Below, piece by piece: positions 1 through 6,395 of a DNA stretch of 6,634 bases (position 1 is its first letter; each line of letters opens with the position of its first letter). Origin of the DNA: Gammaproteobacteria bacterium. Its GTDB lineage: Bacteria > Pseudomonadota > Gammaproteobacteria > SZUA-229. The notes under the pieces were generated by a model. The model saw only the letters and a program-made list of their open reading frames with translations. It was not told the origin of the DNA and made no database searches. Location of the stretch: positions 1 through 6,634 of the forward strand of contig JALTRC010000661.1 in assembly GCA_026998145.1 (NCBI GenBank). The letters run 5' to 3'. A program made the position numbers and the translations under genes.

Positions 1-939
1 ATCAAGCTGCTGCTTAAGGCAGGTGATTTCCGCGTCCCGTTTTAATATTTCAAAACGGGCATCGACCGTGTGAATACGATCATAAATGGTCTGTAATTTG
101 GTGGCTTTATCAATCACATATTCCGGTGTGGTCACCTTGCCACAATCATGCAACCAGCCGGCAATCATGAGTTCGTAACGATCTTTTTCCTCCATGGAAA
201 ACTCAGCCAGCGCTCCATCGCTTTCTTTATCGCAGGCATCGGCAATCATCATCGTCAGTTCAGGCAGGCGCTTACAATGGCCGCCCGTATAAGGGGACTT
301 TTCATCAATAGCGGTTGCGATTAATTTAATAAAGGCTTCGAACAGGGCCTTTTGCTCATCGATTAAGCGTTTATTGGTTAAGGTAACGGCGGCCTGGGAT
401 GCCAGTGATTCAGCCAGCTGCTGATCTTCTCTGGCAAAGGGAATAACTTTAGCGGTTTTTTCATCCAGAGCATTTATCAGCTGCAATACACCAATAATTT
501 CAGCCTTATGATTTTTCATGGGGATGGTTAAAATAGAGGTGGTGCGATAACCGGTTTTTTTATCAAAGCGACGGGTACCACTAAAATCATAACCTTCTAC
601 ATGATAAGCATCGGCGATATTAATAGTTTGCTCTGTGAGTACCGCCTGGGTGACAACCATGGAATCGTTTGGCTTGCCATCAATATACAAAGGCAGGGGT
701 TCAAACTGAATTTTTTTATCACTACTACCACCCATATAAATATTCAATGAGTCAGTCGTAACAATTTCAAAGACCAGTTCATTATTTTCATTAACTGTAT
801 AAAGGCTACCCCCATCTGCATGGGTCAGTTGTTTAGCACCGTTAAGAATAAGTTCCAGCAAACGCTGATTATCTTTTTCAGAAGACAGGGCAACGCCAAT
901 TTCATTTAACAATGAAATTTTGGCCAGCATATTATCCAT
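1..939 (-). CDS. GAF + HD-GYP-type phosphohydrolase, C-terminus cut by window edge
   Basis: The minus-strand frame is open from ATG at 939 to position 1, giving 313 residues with no stop, so the gene continues outside the window. Residues about 15-190 read as a GAF sensor domain (ADGGSLY at 41-47; IPMKNHKAEIIGVLQLINAL at 139-158). A helical linker leads into an HD domain with first His in TGGHCKR (H221), the metal-binding pair in LHDCGK (H264/D265) and a further His at 290 (DRIHTV). This layout matches HD-GYP-like phosphohydrolases, many of which degrade cyclic di-GMP. The GYP motif would lie beyond the edge, so catalytic activity cannot be judged. The start is supported by AGGGG about 8 nt upstream. 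No transmembrane segment is visible, so it is probably cytosolic. It lies 38 bp after the DUF302 gene on the same strand, probably as the third gene of the fumC operon. The domain call is firm; substrate is inference. Confidence 0.85.
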   Translation of the reverse strand, partial: MDNMLAKISLLNEIGVALSSEKDNQRLLELILNGAKQLTHADGGSLYTVNENNELVFEIVTTDSLNIYMGGSSDKKIQFEPLPLYIDGKPNDSMVVTQAVLTEQTINIADAYHVEGYDFSGTRRFDKKTGYRTTSILTIPMKNHKAEIIGVLQLINALDEKTAKVIPFAREDQQLAESLASQAAVTLTNKRLIDEQKALFEAFIKLIATAIDEKSPYTGGHCKRLPELTMMIADACDKESDGALAEFSMEEKDRYELMIAGWLHDCGKVTTPEYVIDKATKLQTIYDRIHTVDARFEILKRDAEITCLKQQLD

Positions 940-977
940 AGTTCTATCCCCTGCCTGTGCAGTGCAGTTACAGCTTT

Positions 978-1565
978 TTAGAAATCGCCATCGGCAGCAC
1001 GATTCATTAATTCTAAAATGGTATTACGAATTTTTAGCGCCTCTGCTTCCAGTGCAGGCGGCATGCGGCGGCCGCCATAAATCATAATGTCCATATTCAT
1101 GGTGTATATCCACAGCTGACCATGCTGATCTTCCAGCAAGGTAACTCGGCAAGGCAGGTAACTTGAAAAGGCATCGCTGTAATTCATCATGCTGGCGGCG
1201 GTCATGGCATCACACAATAAATAAATTTTCATATAACGAAACGGTGCGCCAGTTACCGCCTCCACTTCTTTATATAAAGGCAGTTCACCCACATTTTTGA
1301 TATTCAGCTCATTGGCAATGGTTTTAATGGACTGATCCACATCTTCCGCACTTAAGCCTTCATTCACCGGGATTTTTAATGACATGGCTTCGATAGCCGA
1401 TTCTGCATCCAGAATCTCATGAAACAAACGGGGATAAAGTTGTTTAGCCTGGGGATGAAATTCATTTAACTTTTCCCACAAAGGGATTGCTTTATGAATC
1501 GCAACAGCCATGCCAAGCAAACTGATAATACCAATGGTTGCTAAAACATTTTTCAAGCCATTCAT
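978..1565 (-). CDS. Membrane-anchored DUF302 domain protein
   Basis: A 195-residue protein. Residues about 7-23 (VLATIGIISLLGMAVAI) form one hydrophobic helix after a short Lys-containing N-terminus, so it is probably a signal anchor with the rest outside the cytoplasm. There is no lipobox. The remainder resembles the DUF302 family, including YMKIYLLCDA (C118) and the characteristic LPCRV (C139) followed by a strand-rich stretch with TMNMDIMIYGG. The biochemical function of DUF302 is not established. The two cysteines could bind a ligand or form a disulfide, but this is speculation. Its ATG (1563-1565) shares one base with the fumC stop (1565-1567), giving TAATG on the minus strand. No strong ribosome site precedes the start, so translation is probably coupled to fumC by termination-reinitiation. 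The downstream GAF/HD protein gene follows after 38 bp. Confidence 0.78.
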   Translation of the reverse strand: MNGLKNVLATIGIISLLGMAVAIHKAIPLWEKLNEFHPQAKQLYPRLFHEILDAESAIEAMSLKIPVNEGLSAEDVDQSIKTIANELNIKNVGELPLYKEVEAVTGAPFRYMKIYLLCDAMTAASMMNYSDAFSSYLPCRVTLLEDQHGQLWIYTMNMDIMIYGGRRMPPALEAEALKIRNTILELMNRAADGDF

Positions 1566-2947
1566 TATTTTTGAATACCGCCCTGGGTTAATGCATAAGG
1601 ATTTAACAGACGTTCCAGCTCATCACGGGAAAGATCTGTCAGCTCTTCTGCCACATCCATGACAGAACGCCCCTGTGCATAGGCGGTCTTGGCAATTCTG
1701 GCGCCCAGATCATAACCAATCACCGAATTTAATGCGGTAACCAGAATCGGATTACGATCCAGGGCAGCCTTGATGTTTTCCTCATTTACCGTAAAGCCGG
1801 CAATGGCTTTATCGGCCAGCATACGGCAGCCATTGGCAAGAATCTCGATGCTTTGCAGCAAGTTATAGGCAATCATCGGCAGCATCACATTGAGCTGAAA
1901 ATTTCCCGACTGCCCACCGATGGTAATAGCGGCATCATTGCCCATAACCTGAGCACAAATCATGGTCATGGATTCGGGAATCACCGGGTTTACCTTGCCC
2001 GGCATAATACTGCTGCCCGGTTGCAGGGATGGCAGGGCAATTTCGCCGATACCCGCCAGCGGCCCGGAATTCATCCAGCGCAGATCATTAGAAATTTTCA
2101 TCAGGCTGACAGCAATGGTTTTAAGCTGGCCGCTCAGCTCCACCGAAGCATCCTGTGCGCTCAAGCCCTCAAATTTATTTGGATTGGAGCTAAAACTCAC
2201 GCCGGTGGTATTGCTCAACACCTCGGCCACCCGCTCACCAAAATCTTCACGGGCGTTAATGCCGGTGCCGACTGCCGTGCCTCCCTGCACCAGAGAGCTG
2301 ATACGGGGCAGGGCCGATTGCAACCGCTCAATACCCAGTTTGATCTGCGCCGACCAGCCACTCAGCTCCTGGGACAGGCGCACGGGCATGGCGTCCATTA
2401 AGTGGGTGCGGCCAGTGAGCACAATATCATCCAGCTCTGCCGCCCGCTGATCGATCACCTGCTGCAAGTGGCTCATGGCCGGGATAAGCTGTTCGCTGAC
2501 CTCCAGCGTCGCACTCACGGAAATCGCCGTGGGAATCACATCATTGGAACTTTGCCCCATATTCACATGATCATTGGGGTGTACCTTAATGCCAGCCATC
2601 TGGGAGGCCACATGGGCAATCACCTCATTGGTATTCATATTGCTGCTGGTGCCGGAACCTGTCTGAAAAATATCGATGGGAAAATGATTATCAAATTCCC
2701 CCTCAGACAGGCGTTTGGCGGTGGCCATAATGCTCTCGGCCACAGCCTCATCCATATCCCCATAATCCCGATTCACCTGTGCACAGGCCGCCTTGATCAG
2801 CCCCAGCGCCCGGATCATGGCCCGTGGCATGCGCAAATCACTCACCGGGAAATTCTCCACAGCCCGCTGGGTTTGCGCCCCGTAGAGGGCGTCCGCCGGC
2901 ACCTGTAATTCGCCCATGCTGTCTTTTTCGATCCGGTAATCCGTCAT
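1565..2947 (-). CDS. fumC: Class II fumarate hydratase (fumarase C)
   Basis: This enzyme catalyses reversible hydration of fumarate to L-malate in the TCA cycle and acts in the cytosol as a homotetramer without an iron-sulfur cluster. The 460 residues are close to E. coli FumC (467). Family motifs are in order: GSGTSSNMNTNE (97-108), GQSSNDVIPT (131-140), GRTHLMDAMP (179-188) with catalytic H182, and the superfamily signature GSSIMPGKVNP (311-321) with S312, K318 and N320. These match E. coli H188, S318, K324 and N326 with a constant offset of six. The start at 2947 is supported by AAGGTG a few bases upstream. The gene is divergent from purB and appears to head an operon with the overlapping DUF302 gene and the GAF/HD gene. 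No key residue is missing. Argininosuccinate lyase and aspartase are less likely because the FumC-type N-terminus (MGELQVPADALYGAQTQRA) is intact. Confidence 0.97.
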   Translation of the reverse strand: MTDYRIEKDSMGELQVPADALYGAQTQRAVENFPVSDLRMPRAMIRALGLIKAACAQVNRDYGDMDEAVAESIMATAKRLSEGEFDNHFPIDIFQTGSGTSSNMNTNEVIAHVASQMAGIKVHPNDHVNMGQSSNDVIPTAISVSATLEVSEQLIPAMSHLQQVIDQRAAELDDIVLTGRTHLMDAMPVRLSQELSGWSAQIKLGIERLQSALPRISSLVQGGTAVGTGINAREDFGERVAEVLSNTTGVSFSSNPNKFEGLSAQDASVELSGQLKTIAVSLMKISNDLRWMNSGPLAGIGEIALPSLQPGSSIMPGKVNPVIPESMTMICAQVMGNDAAITIGGQSGNFQLNVMLPMIAYNLLQSIEILANGCRMLADKAIAGFTVNEENIKAALDRNPILVTALNSVIGYDLGARIAKTAYAQGRSVMDVAEELTDLSRDELERLLNPYALTQGGIQK

Positions 2948-3030
2948 TCTGGCACCTTATATATAATGTGTTGAGTCTGTATAATGTCGCGTCTAATTCT
3001 AACCTGATTTAACCTTAAAGACGCAATCCT
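2948..3030. promoter_or_regulatory. Divergent fumC/purB intergenic regulatory region
   Basis: These 83 bp must contain the signals for both divergent transcripts. On the plus strand an 8-bp direct repeat TATAATGT occurs at 2962-2969 and 2980-2987, each containing a perfect TATAAT. On the minus strand the fumC ribosome site AAGGTG lies at 2953-2958. AT-rich stretches are present but no convincing -35/-10 pair for fumC could be picked. No clear operator is visible. Confidence 0.55.
2957..2985 (+). promoter_or_regulatory. Candidate sigma70 promoter for purB
   Basis: A perfect -10 box TATAAT lies at 2980-2985, directly preceded by TG. The hexamer 17 bp upstream, TTATAT (2957-2962), is a weak -35. 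Transcription would start near 2992, leaving a leader of about 39 nt before the purB ATG at 3031. A second TATAAT at 2962-2967 is an alternative -10 but has no recognisable -35. Confidence 0.5.
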
Positions 3031-4398
3031 ATGCAATTAACTGAACTGACCGCAATCTCCCCCGTTGATGGCCGCTACGGCAGCAAAACCACCGAATACC
3101 AGGATATTTTTAGTGAATACGGCCTGATCCGTCACCGGGTGCTGGTGGAAGTCAGATGGTTACAGGCGCTGGCCAATTTTGACGCCATCCCGGAAGTCCC
3201 CGCCTTCAGCGATGCCGCCAGTCAGCTGCTGAATAATATTGTGGATCAGTTCGGGCTGGATGATGCCCAGCGCATCAAGGATATCGAGCGCACCACCAAT
3301 CACGATGTCAAAGCGGTGGAATATTATTTAAAAGAAAAGATTGCCGGTAACAGCGAGCTGGAAGCGGTATCCGAGTTTATTCATTTTGCCTGCACCTCGG
3401 AAGATATCAATAACCTGTCCCATGCCCTGATGCTCACCGCTGGCCGCAACAATGTATTGCTGCCGCAAATGGATCAGGTGATCGAGAAAATGCGCGAGCT
3501 GGCCCATGCCTATGCGGATCAGCCCATGCTCAGCCGCACCCACGGTCAACCCGCATCACCGACTACAGTGGGTAAGGAATTTGCCAATGTGGTTTACCGA
3601 TTGCAGCGTCAACGGGAGCAGGTAGCCGCTGTTACCATCATGGGAAAAATCAACGGCGCTGTAGGAAATTACAATGCTCATCTGTCAGCTTATCCTGACA
3701 TCGACTGGCAAAATTTCGCACAGCAATTTATTGAATCGCTGGGGATCACCTACAATCCCTACACCATTCAAATCGAACCCCATGATTATATGGCCGAACT
3801 GTTTGACGCCATCAGCCGTTACAACACCATCCTGATTGATATCAGCCGCGACATCTGGGGCTATATTTCCAACGGTTTCTTCAAGCAGAAAACCGTTGCC
3901 GGTGAAATCGGTTCCTCCACCATGCCCCATAAGGTCAACCCCATTGATTTTGAAAATGCCGAAGGCAACCTGGGCATTGCCAATGCACTGTTCGGGCATC
4001 TCACCTTAAAGCTGCCCATTTCACGATGGCAGCGTGACCTCACCGACTCAACCGTATTGCGCACATTAGGTGTTGGCTTTGCCCACTCATCCATTGCCTA
4101 TCAATCTGCCATGCGCGGTCTGGGCAAACTGGATATGAATGCACAGGCGCTGAATGATGATCTGGATAATAACTGGGAAGTGCTGGCCGAACCGATTCAA
4201 ACGGTGATGCGCAAATACGGCATTGAAAAGCCCTATGAAAAATTAAAGGAACTGACCCGCGGCAAATCCGTTGATCAAAAAGTCATGCAGGATTTTGTCA
4301 ATAATTTAGATATGCCCCAGGAAGGCAAAGACCTGCTCATTAACATGACGCCCATGAACTACATCGGCAATGCAGACAAGCAGGCAAAAAATATCTAA
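3031..4398 (+). CDS. purB: Adenylosuccinate lyase
   Basis: PurB catalyses two fumarate-releasing steps of purine synthesis: SAICAR to AICAR, and adenylosuccinate to AMP. It is a cytosolic homotetramer of the fumarase/aspartase superfamily. The 455 residues match E. coli PurB (456). Visible motifs are SPVDGRYG near the N-terminus (10-17), KAVEYYLKEKI (94-104), TSEDINNLSHAL (122-133), SRTHGQPASPTT (168-179) with general-acid H171, and the signature SSTMPHKVNPIDFENAEGN (295-313) whose S295 is the catalytic serine on the flexible loop. The numbering agrees with E. coli H171 and S295. The N-terminus MQLTELTAISPVDGRYG begins as in the family, supporting ATG 3031, although the ribosome site upstream is weak. 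It diverges from fumC, whose product consumes the fumarate PurB makes. roxA and a GNAT gene follow on the same strand; from memory, a purB-cupin-GNAT order also occurs in Pseudomonas. Confidence 0.98.
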   Translation: MQLTELTAISPVDGRYGSKTTEYQDIFSEYGLIRHRVLVEVRWLQALANFDAIPEVPAFSDAASQLLNNIVDQFGLDDAQRIKDIERTTNHDVKAVEYYLKEKIAGNSELEAVSEFIHFACTSEDINNLSHALMLTAGRNNVLLPQMDQVIEKMRELAHAYADQPMLSRTHGQPASPTTVGKEFANVVYRLQRQREQVAAVTIMGKINGAVGNYNAHLSAYPDIDWQNFAQQFIESLGITYNPYTIQIEPHDYMAELFDAISRYNTILIDISRDIWGYISNGFFKQKTVAGEIGSSTMPHKVNPIDFENAEGNLGIANALFGHLTLKLPISRWQRDLTDSTVLRTLGVGFAHSSIAYQSAMRGLGKLDMNAQALNDDLDNNWEVLAEPIQTVMRKYGIEKPYEKLKELTRGKSVDQKVMQDFVNNLDMPQEGKDLLINMTPMNYIGNADKQAKNI

Positions 4399-4411
4399 GA
4401 AATAATAAACT

Positions 4412-4441
4412 GTTGGGTGAATCAAACGCAACAAATCCACC
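4412..4441 (+). repeat. Degenerate copy of a REP-like palindromic repeat
   Basis: This 30-bp unit starts GTTGGGTGAATC and ends AAATCCACC. It matches the better-preserved copy at 4454-4483 at 24 of 30 positions, and five of the six differences are G in that copy to A here. Only a short outer stem remains (GGGTG 4415-4419 with CACCC 4438-4442). It lies 13 bp after the purB stop. Confidence 0.6.
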
Positions 4442-4453
4442 CGGCCACTCAAC

Positions 4454-4483
4454 GTAGGGTGGATCAAGCGCAGCGGATCCACC
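4454..4483 (+). repeat. REP-like palindromic repeat between purB and roxA
   Basis: The unit begins GTAGGGTGGATC and ends GCGGATCCACC. Its arms GGTGGATC (4458-4465) and GATCCACC (4476-4483) are perfect 8-bp complements around the 10-nt loop AAGCGCAGCG. From memory, GTAGGGTGGA...TCCACC elements of this form are dispersed in intergenic regions of many proteobacteria. No T-run follows, so it is not a canonical terminator in either direction, although the hairpin could stabilise the purB mRNA end. Confidence 0.7.
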
Positions 4484-4492
4484 AAAACAGCA

Positions 4493-4498
4493 TATAAT
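4493..4498 (+). promoter_or_regulatory. Possible -10 box upstream of roxA
   Basis: A perfect TATAAT lies 37 bp before the roxA start. The hexamers 16-18 bp upstream fall inside the repeat and do not resemble TTGACA, so this is a weak call. roxA could instead be read through from purB. Confidence 0.3.
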
Positions 4499-4535
4499 CC
4501 CCCCCAAAACCATCAGCCACACAAAAGCCCAGAAC

Positions 4536-5684
4536 ATGCCAATACCAAGCACCCCACTCGGACAGATCACCGTTGAAGATTTCCTGGAAAACTACTGGCA
4601 AAAAAAAACGCTGGTCATCAAACAGGGCTTTAAAAATTTTCAATCCCCCATCGATGCCAATGATCTGGCCGGCTTGTCCTGCGAAGAAAACGTCAACTCA
4701 CGTATCGTTATCGAGAAAGCCGGTGAACATCCCTGGCAGGCAATCTACGGCCCCATGGATGAAAGCATTTTTGCATCCATGCCCAAAACTCACTGGACCC
4801 TGCTGGTCAATGATGTGGAAAAACATATTCCAGAACTGGCCTGGATTGTCGATGCCTTCCGCTTTATTCCCGAATGGCGTATCGATGATTTAATGATCAG
4901 CTATGCCCCGGAAGGCGGCTCGGTCGGCCCCCATTTTGATCAATACGATGTGTTTATACTACAGGCACAGGGTCATAGACGCTGGCAAATCAGCACCCGG
5001 GAAATTGCCGAAGACAACCAGGTAGCAGATACCAATCTACGCATTCAAAAAGACTTCACCGCTGAAGAAGAATGGCTGCTGGAACCGGGCGATATTATTT
5101 ATATCCCACCCGGCGTTTCACACTACGGGGTTGCCACCGATGACTGCTTAAGTTTCTCCATTGGCTTTCGCGCCAGCACCTACAGTGAAATGCTAAATGA
5201 CTTTATGGAGCATATAACCCACAAGCTCCCCATCAACTTCACTTACCAGGATCCAGAACTCAGCCCACAGCAACACCCCAATGAAATCAGTGACAATATA
5301 CTGCAACATATTCGCCATGTATTCAGTGAATTTCTAAACCCAAACCATCCTGAGCTTCCCCGCTGGTTTGGCCGCTTTAACAGCGACACCAAAGCCGATA
5401 TTCCAGAGCTGGATATAGAACCCTTAACAGATATTGAAACATTAAAAAATCAACATAATCAGCTCATCCGAAACCCAGCCAGCCGTTTTGCTTTTTATCG
5501 GCAAAAAGAAAACTGCATGCTTTTTATTGATGGTGAGGATTACAATGTAAGCCCGGCATTTGCCGAAGCGCTCTGCCAGAACAGGCAGCTTGATTTAGAC
5601 AAACTGCTTTCTATCGCCAGTGACGATGAGCAGTCTTTATTACTCCAGCTATACAATCACAGCCAGTTAATTGATAACGAGTAA
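4536..5684 (+). CDS. roxA: Ribosomal oxygenase RoxA/YcfD-like, L16 arginine 3-hydroxylase
   Basis: This is a cupin/JmjC-fold Fe(II)- and 2-oxoglutarate-dependent oxygenase. E. coli YcfD hydroxylates an arginine of ribosomal protein L16. The 382 residues compare with 373 in E. coli. The N-terminal FLENYWQKKTLVIKQGF (16-32), WRIDDLMISYAPEGG (114-128) and the iron site GPHFDQYDVF (131-140: H133, D135) with distal His in YIPPGVSHYG (189-198: H196) follow the E. coli pattern HLDQYDVF and YIPPGFPHEG. SIGFRAST (208-215) completes the cupin core, and the remaining roughly 170 residues correspond to the dimerisation and winged-helix region. No good ribosome site precedes ATG 4536, but the family-aligned N-terminus makes this start reasonable. 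A run of nine A (4600-4608) encodes part of QKKT at residues 22-25 and is a possible slippage site. Function is inferred from family similarity. Confidence 0.92.
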   Translation: MPIPSTPLGQITVEDFLENYWQKKTLVIKQGFKNFQSPIDANDLAGLSCEENVNSRIVIEKAGEHPWQAIYGPMDESIFASMPKTHWTLLVNDVEKHIPELAWIVDAFRFIPEWRIDDLMISYAPEGGSVGPHFDQYDVFILQAQGHRRWQISTREIAEDNQVADTNLRIQKDFTAEEEWLLEPGDIIYIPPGVSHYGVATDDCLSFSIGFRASTYSEMLNDFMEHITHKLPINFTYQDPELSPQQHPNEISDNILQHIRHVFSEFLNPNHPELPRWFGRFNSDTKADIPELDIEPLTDIETLKNQHNQLIRNPASRFAFYRQKENCMLFIDGEDYNVSPAFAEALCQNRQLDLDKLLSIASDDEQSLLLQLYNHSQLIDNE

Positions 5685-5730
5685 TTATTATAATATTTAC
5701 CATCTCATTTACCCGAGATTATTTTAAAAG

Positions 5731-5766
5731 CCTCCCCCTTTGATAAAGGGGGAATGAGGGGGATTT
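5731..5766 (+). repeat. GC-rich hairpin repeat, left member of an inverted pair
   Basis: TCCCCCTTT (5733-5741) and AAAGGGGGA (5745-5753) form a perfect 9-bp stem with the 3-nt loop GAT, followed by ATGAGGGGGATTT. No T-run follows, so it is not a standard terminator. The reverse complement of 5823-5860 has the same layout, making this one end of an inverted pair between roxA and the GNAT gene. Confidence 0.7.
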
Positions 5767-5822
5767 AAAAACTACCAGATTTGAATCTTCTATCAATACC
5801 CTGTTTTAACTGGGGCAATTTC

Positions 5823-5860
5823 AAATCTCCCCCAACCCCTCTTTTCTAAAGAGGGGAGCT
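5823..5860 (-). repeat. GC-rich hairpin repeat, right member of an inverted pair
   Basis: AAATCTCCCCCAA is followed by CCCCTCTTT (5836-5844), loop TCT, and AAAGAGGGG (5848-5856), a perfect 9-bp stem. Read on the minus strand it has the same order as 5731-5766: hairpin, then a G-run, then GATTT. Just inside the pair, GATTTGAA (5778-5785) and TTCAAATC (5820-5827) form a further 8-bp inverted repeat. The pair resembles a BIME or a small MITE-like insertion. It ends about 30 bp before the GNAT start. Confidence 0.68.
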
Positions 5861-5892
5861 ACCCCGAATACTTTTACTGAGAATCCAGAACA

Positions 5893-6318
5893 ATGAAAAA
5901 TTATCAACTCATAAAAACAAACTGGCAGGAAAACCGGGAAGCACTCAGCCAGATTAGACGAAAAGTATTCATAGAAGAACAAAAAGTCCCCGAAAAACTG
6001 GAATGGGATGAATACGACAAAAGCTCGCTGCATATACTGGTTCTCAATCATCACCAGCAACCTGTCGCCACTGGCCGCATAAAACCCGATGGACAAATCG
6101 GTCGTATGGCGGTACTCAAAGAATACCGCCACCAAGGCATAGGCACAGAAATCATAAAAGTCCTAATCGAATACGCCAAACAACAGGGCTACCCCAATAT
6201 TTACCTGCATGCTCAGACAAGCTCCATACCATTCTATAAACATTTTAACTTTACAGAATATGGCAATGAATTCCTGGATGCCAATATCCCCCATCAATCC
6301 ATGCACCTGGCCAAATAA
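5893..6318 (+). CDS. YjcF-like GNAT family N-acetyltransferase
   Basis: A 141-residue single-domain GNAT protein predicted to transfer an acetyl group from acetyl-CoA to an amine. Its substrate is unknown. The N-terminal helix-strand region is IRRKVFIEEQKVPEKLEWDE (21-40). IGRMAVLKEYRHQGIG (69-84) contains the acetyl-CoA pyrophosphate-binding motif R/QxxGxG (R79 to G84). HAQTSSIPFYKHFNF (106-120) is the late-strand region with the conserved Tyr (Y115), and FLDANIPHQSM (127-137) closely resembles the end of B. subtilis YjcF (FLDAGIPHLQM). The length is normal and no signal or membrane segment is seen. ATG 5893 is the only reasonable start, with a modest purine stretch TGAGAA ahead of it. The coding sequence appears more A-rich than purB. 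The stop is two bases before the GacA-type site that begins the small-RNA locus. Confidence 0.9.
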   Translation: MKNYQLIKTNWQENREALSQIRRKVFIEEQKVPEKLEWDEYDKSSLHILVLNHHQQPVATGRIKPDGQIGRMAVLKEYRHQGIGTEIIKVLIEYAKQQGYPNIYLHAQTSSIPFYKHFNFTEYGNEFLDANIPHQSMHLAK

Positions 6319-6320
6319 GC

Positions 6321-6338
6321 TGTAAGGATATTCCTACA
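6321..6338 (+). promoter_or_regulatory. GacA/UvrY-type upstream activating sequence
   Basis: TGTAAG-GATATT-CCTACA matches the GacA box known from Pseudomonas rsm genes (TGTAAG-N6-CTTACA) at 11 of 12 defined bases with exact spacing. Its centre lies about 67 bp upstream of the predicted start of the small RNA, a suitable place for a response-regulator activator. It begins two bases after the GNAT stop. The sequence match is direct; binding by GacA is inference. Confidence 0.7.
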
Positions 6339-6361
6339 CGATTTTCCGAATATATCCCCTA

Positions 6362-6390
6362 TACACAACACCCAGGTATAGGCATACTAT
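6362..6390 (+). promoter_or_regulatory. Candidate promoter of the Rsm-like small RNA
   Basis: TACACA (6362-6367, 4/6 to TTGACA) and TACTAT (6385-6390, 4/6 to TATAAT) are separated by 17 bp. Both boxes are imperfect, as expected of an activator-dependent promoter. Transcription would start at about 6396-6398, just where the first hairpin begins. The short palindrome CCTATAC/GTATAGG (6358-6364, 6376-6382) overlaps the -35 and spacer. TATACA at 6360-6365 is a weaker alternative -10. Confidence 0.45.
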
Positions 6391-6395
6391 TAACC

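Noticed and set aside
1853..2908. Long open frames on the plus strand opposite fumC.
   Set aside because: They lie entirely antisense to a well-supported fumC, resemble no family and contain low-complexity composition typical of shadow frames.
3021..3036. A PurR-box-like sequence (ACGCAA...ATGC) overlapping the purB start.
   Set aside because: It matches the E. coli consensus at only about 11 of 16 positions and lacks the second half-site. PurR control of this kind is mainly known from enteric bacteria.
3328..4094. Minus-strand open frames inside purB.
   Set aside because: They are antisense to the intact purB and show no recognisable domain or ribosome site.
4412..4483. Possible CRISPR array from two similar 30-bp units.
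   Set aside because: There are only two units, the gap is just 12 bp, identity is 24/30, and each unit is a palindromic intergenic REP-like element.
5702..5726. ATCTC/GAGAT hairpin followed by TATTTT after roxA as a terminator.
   Set aside because: The 5-bp, partly AT stem with an 8-nt loop is too weak, and the T-run is interrupted.
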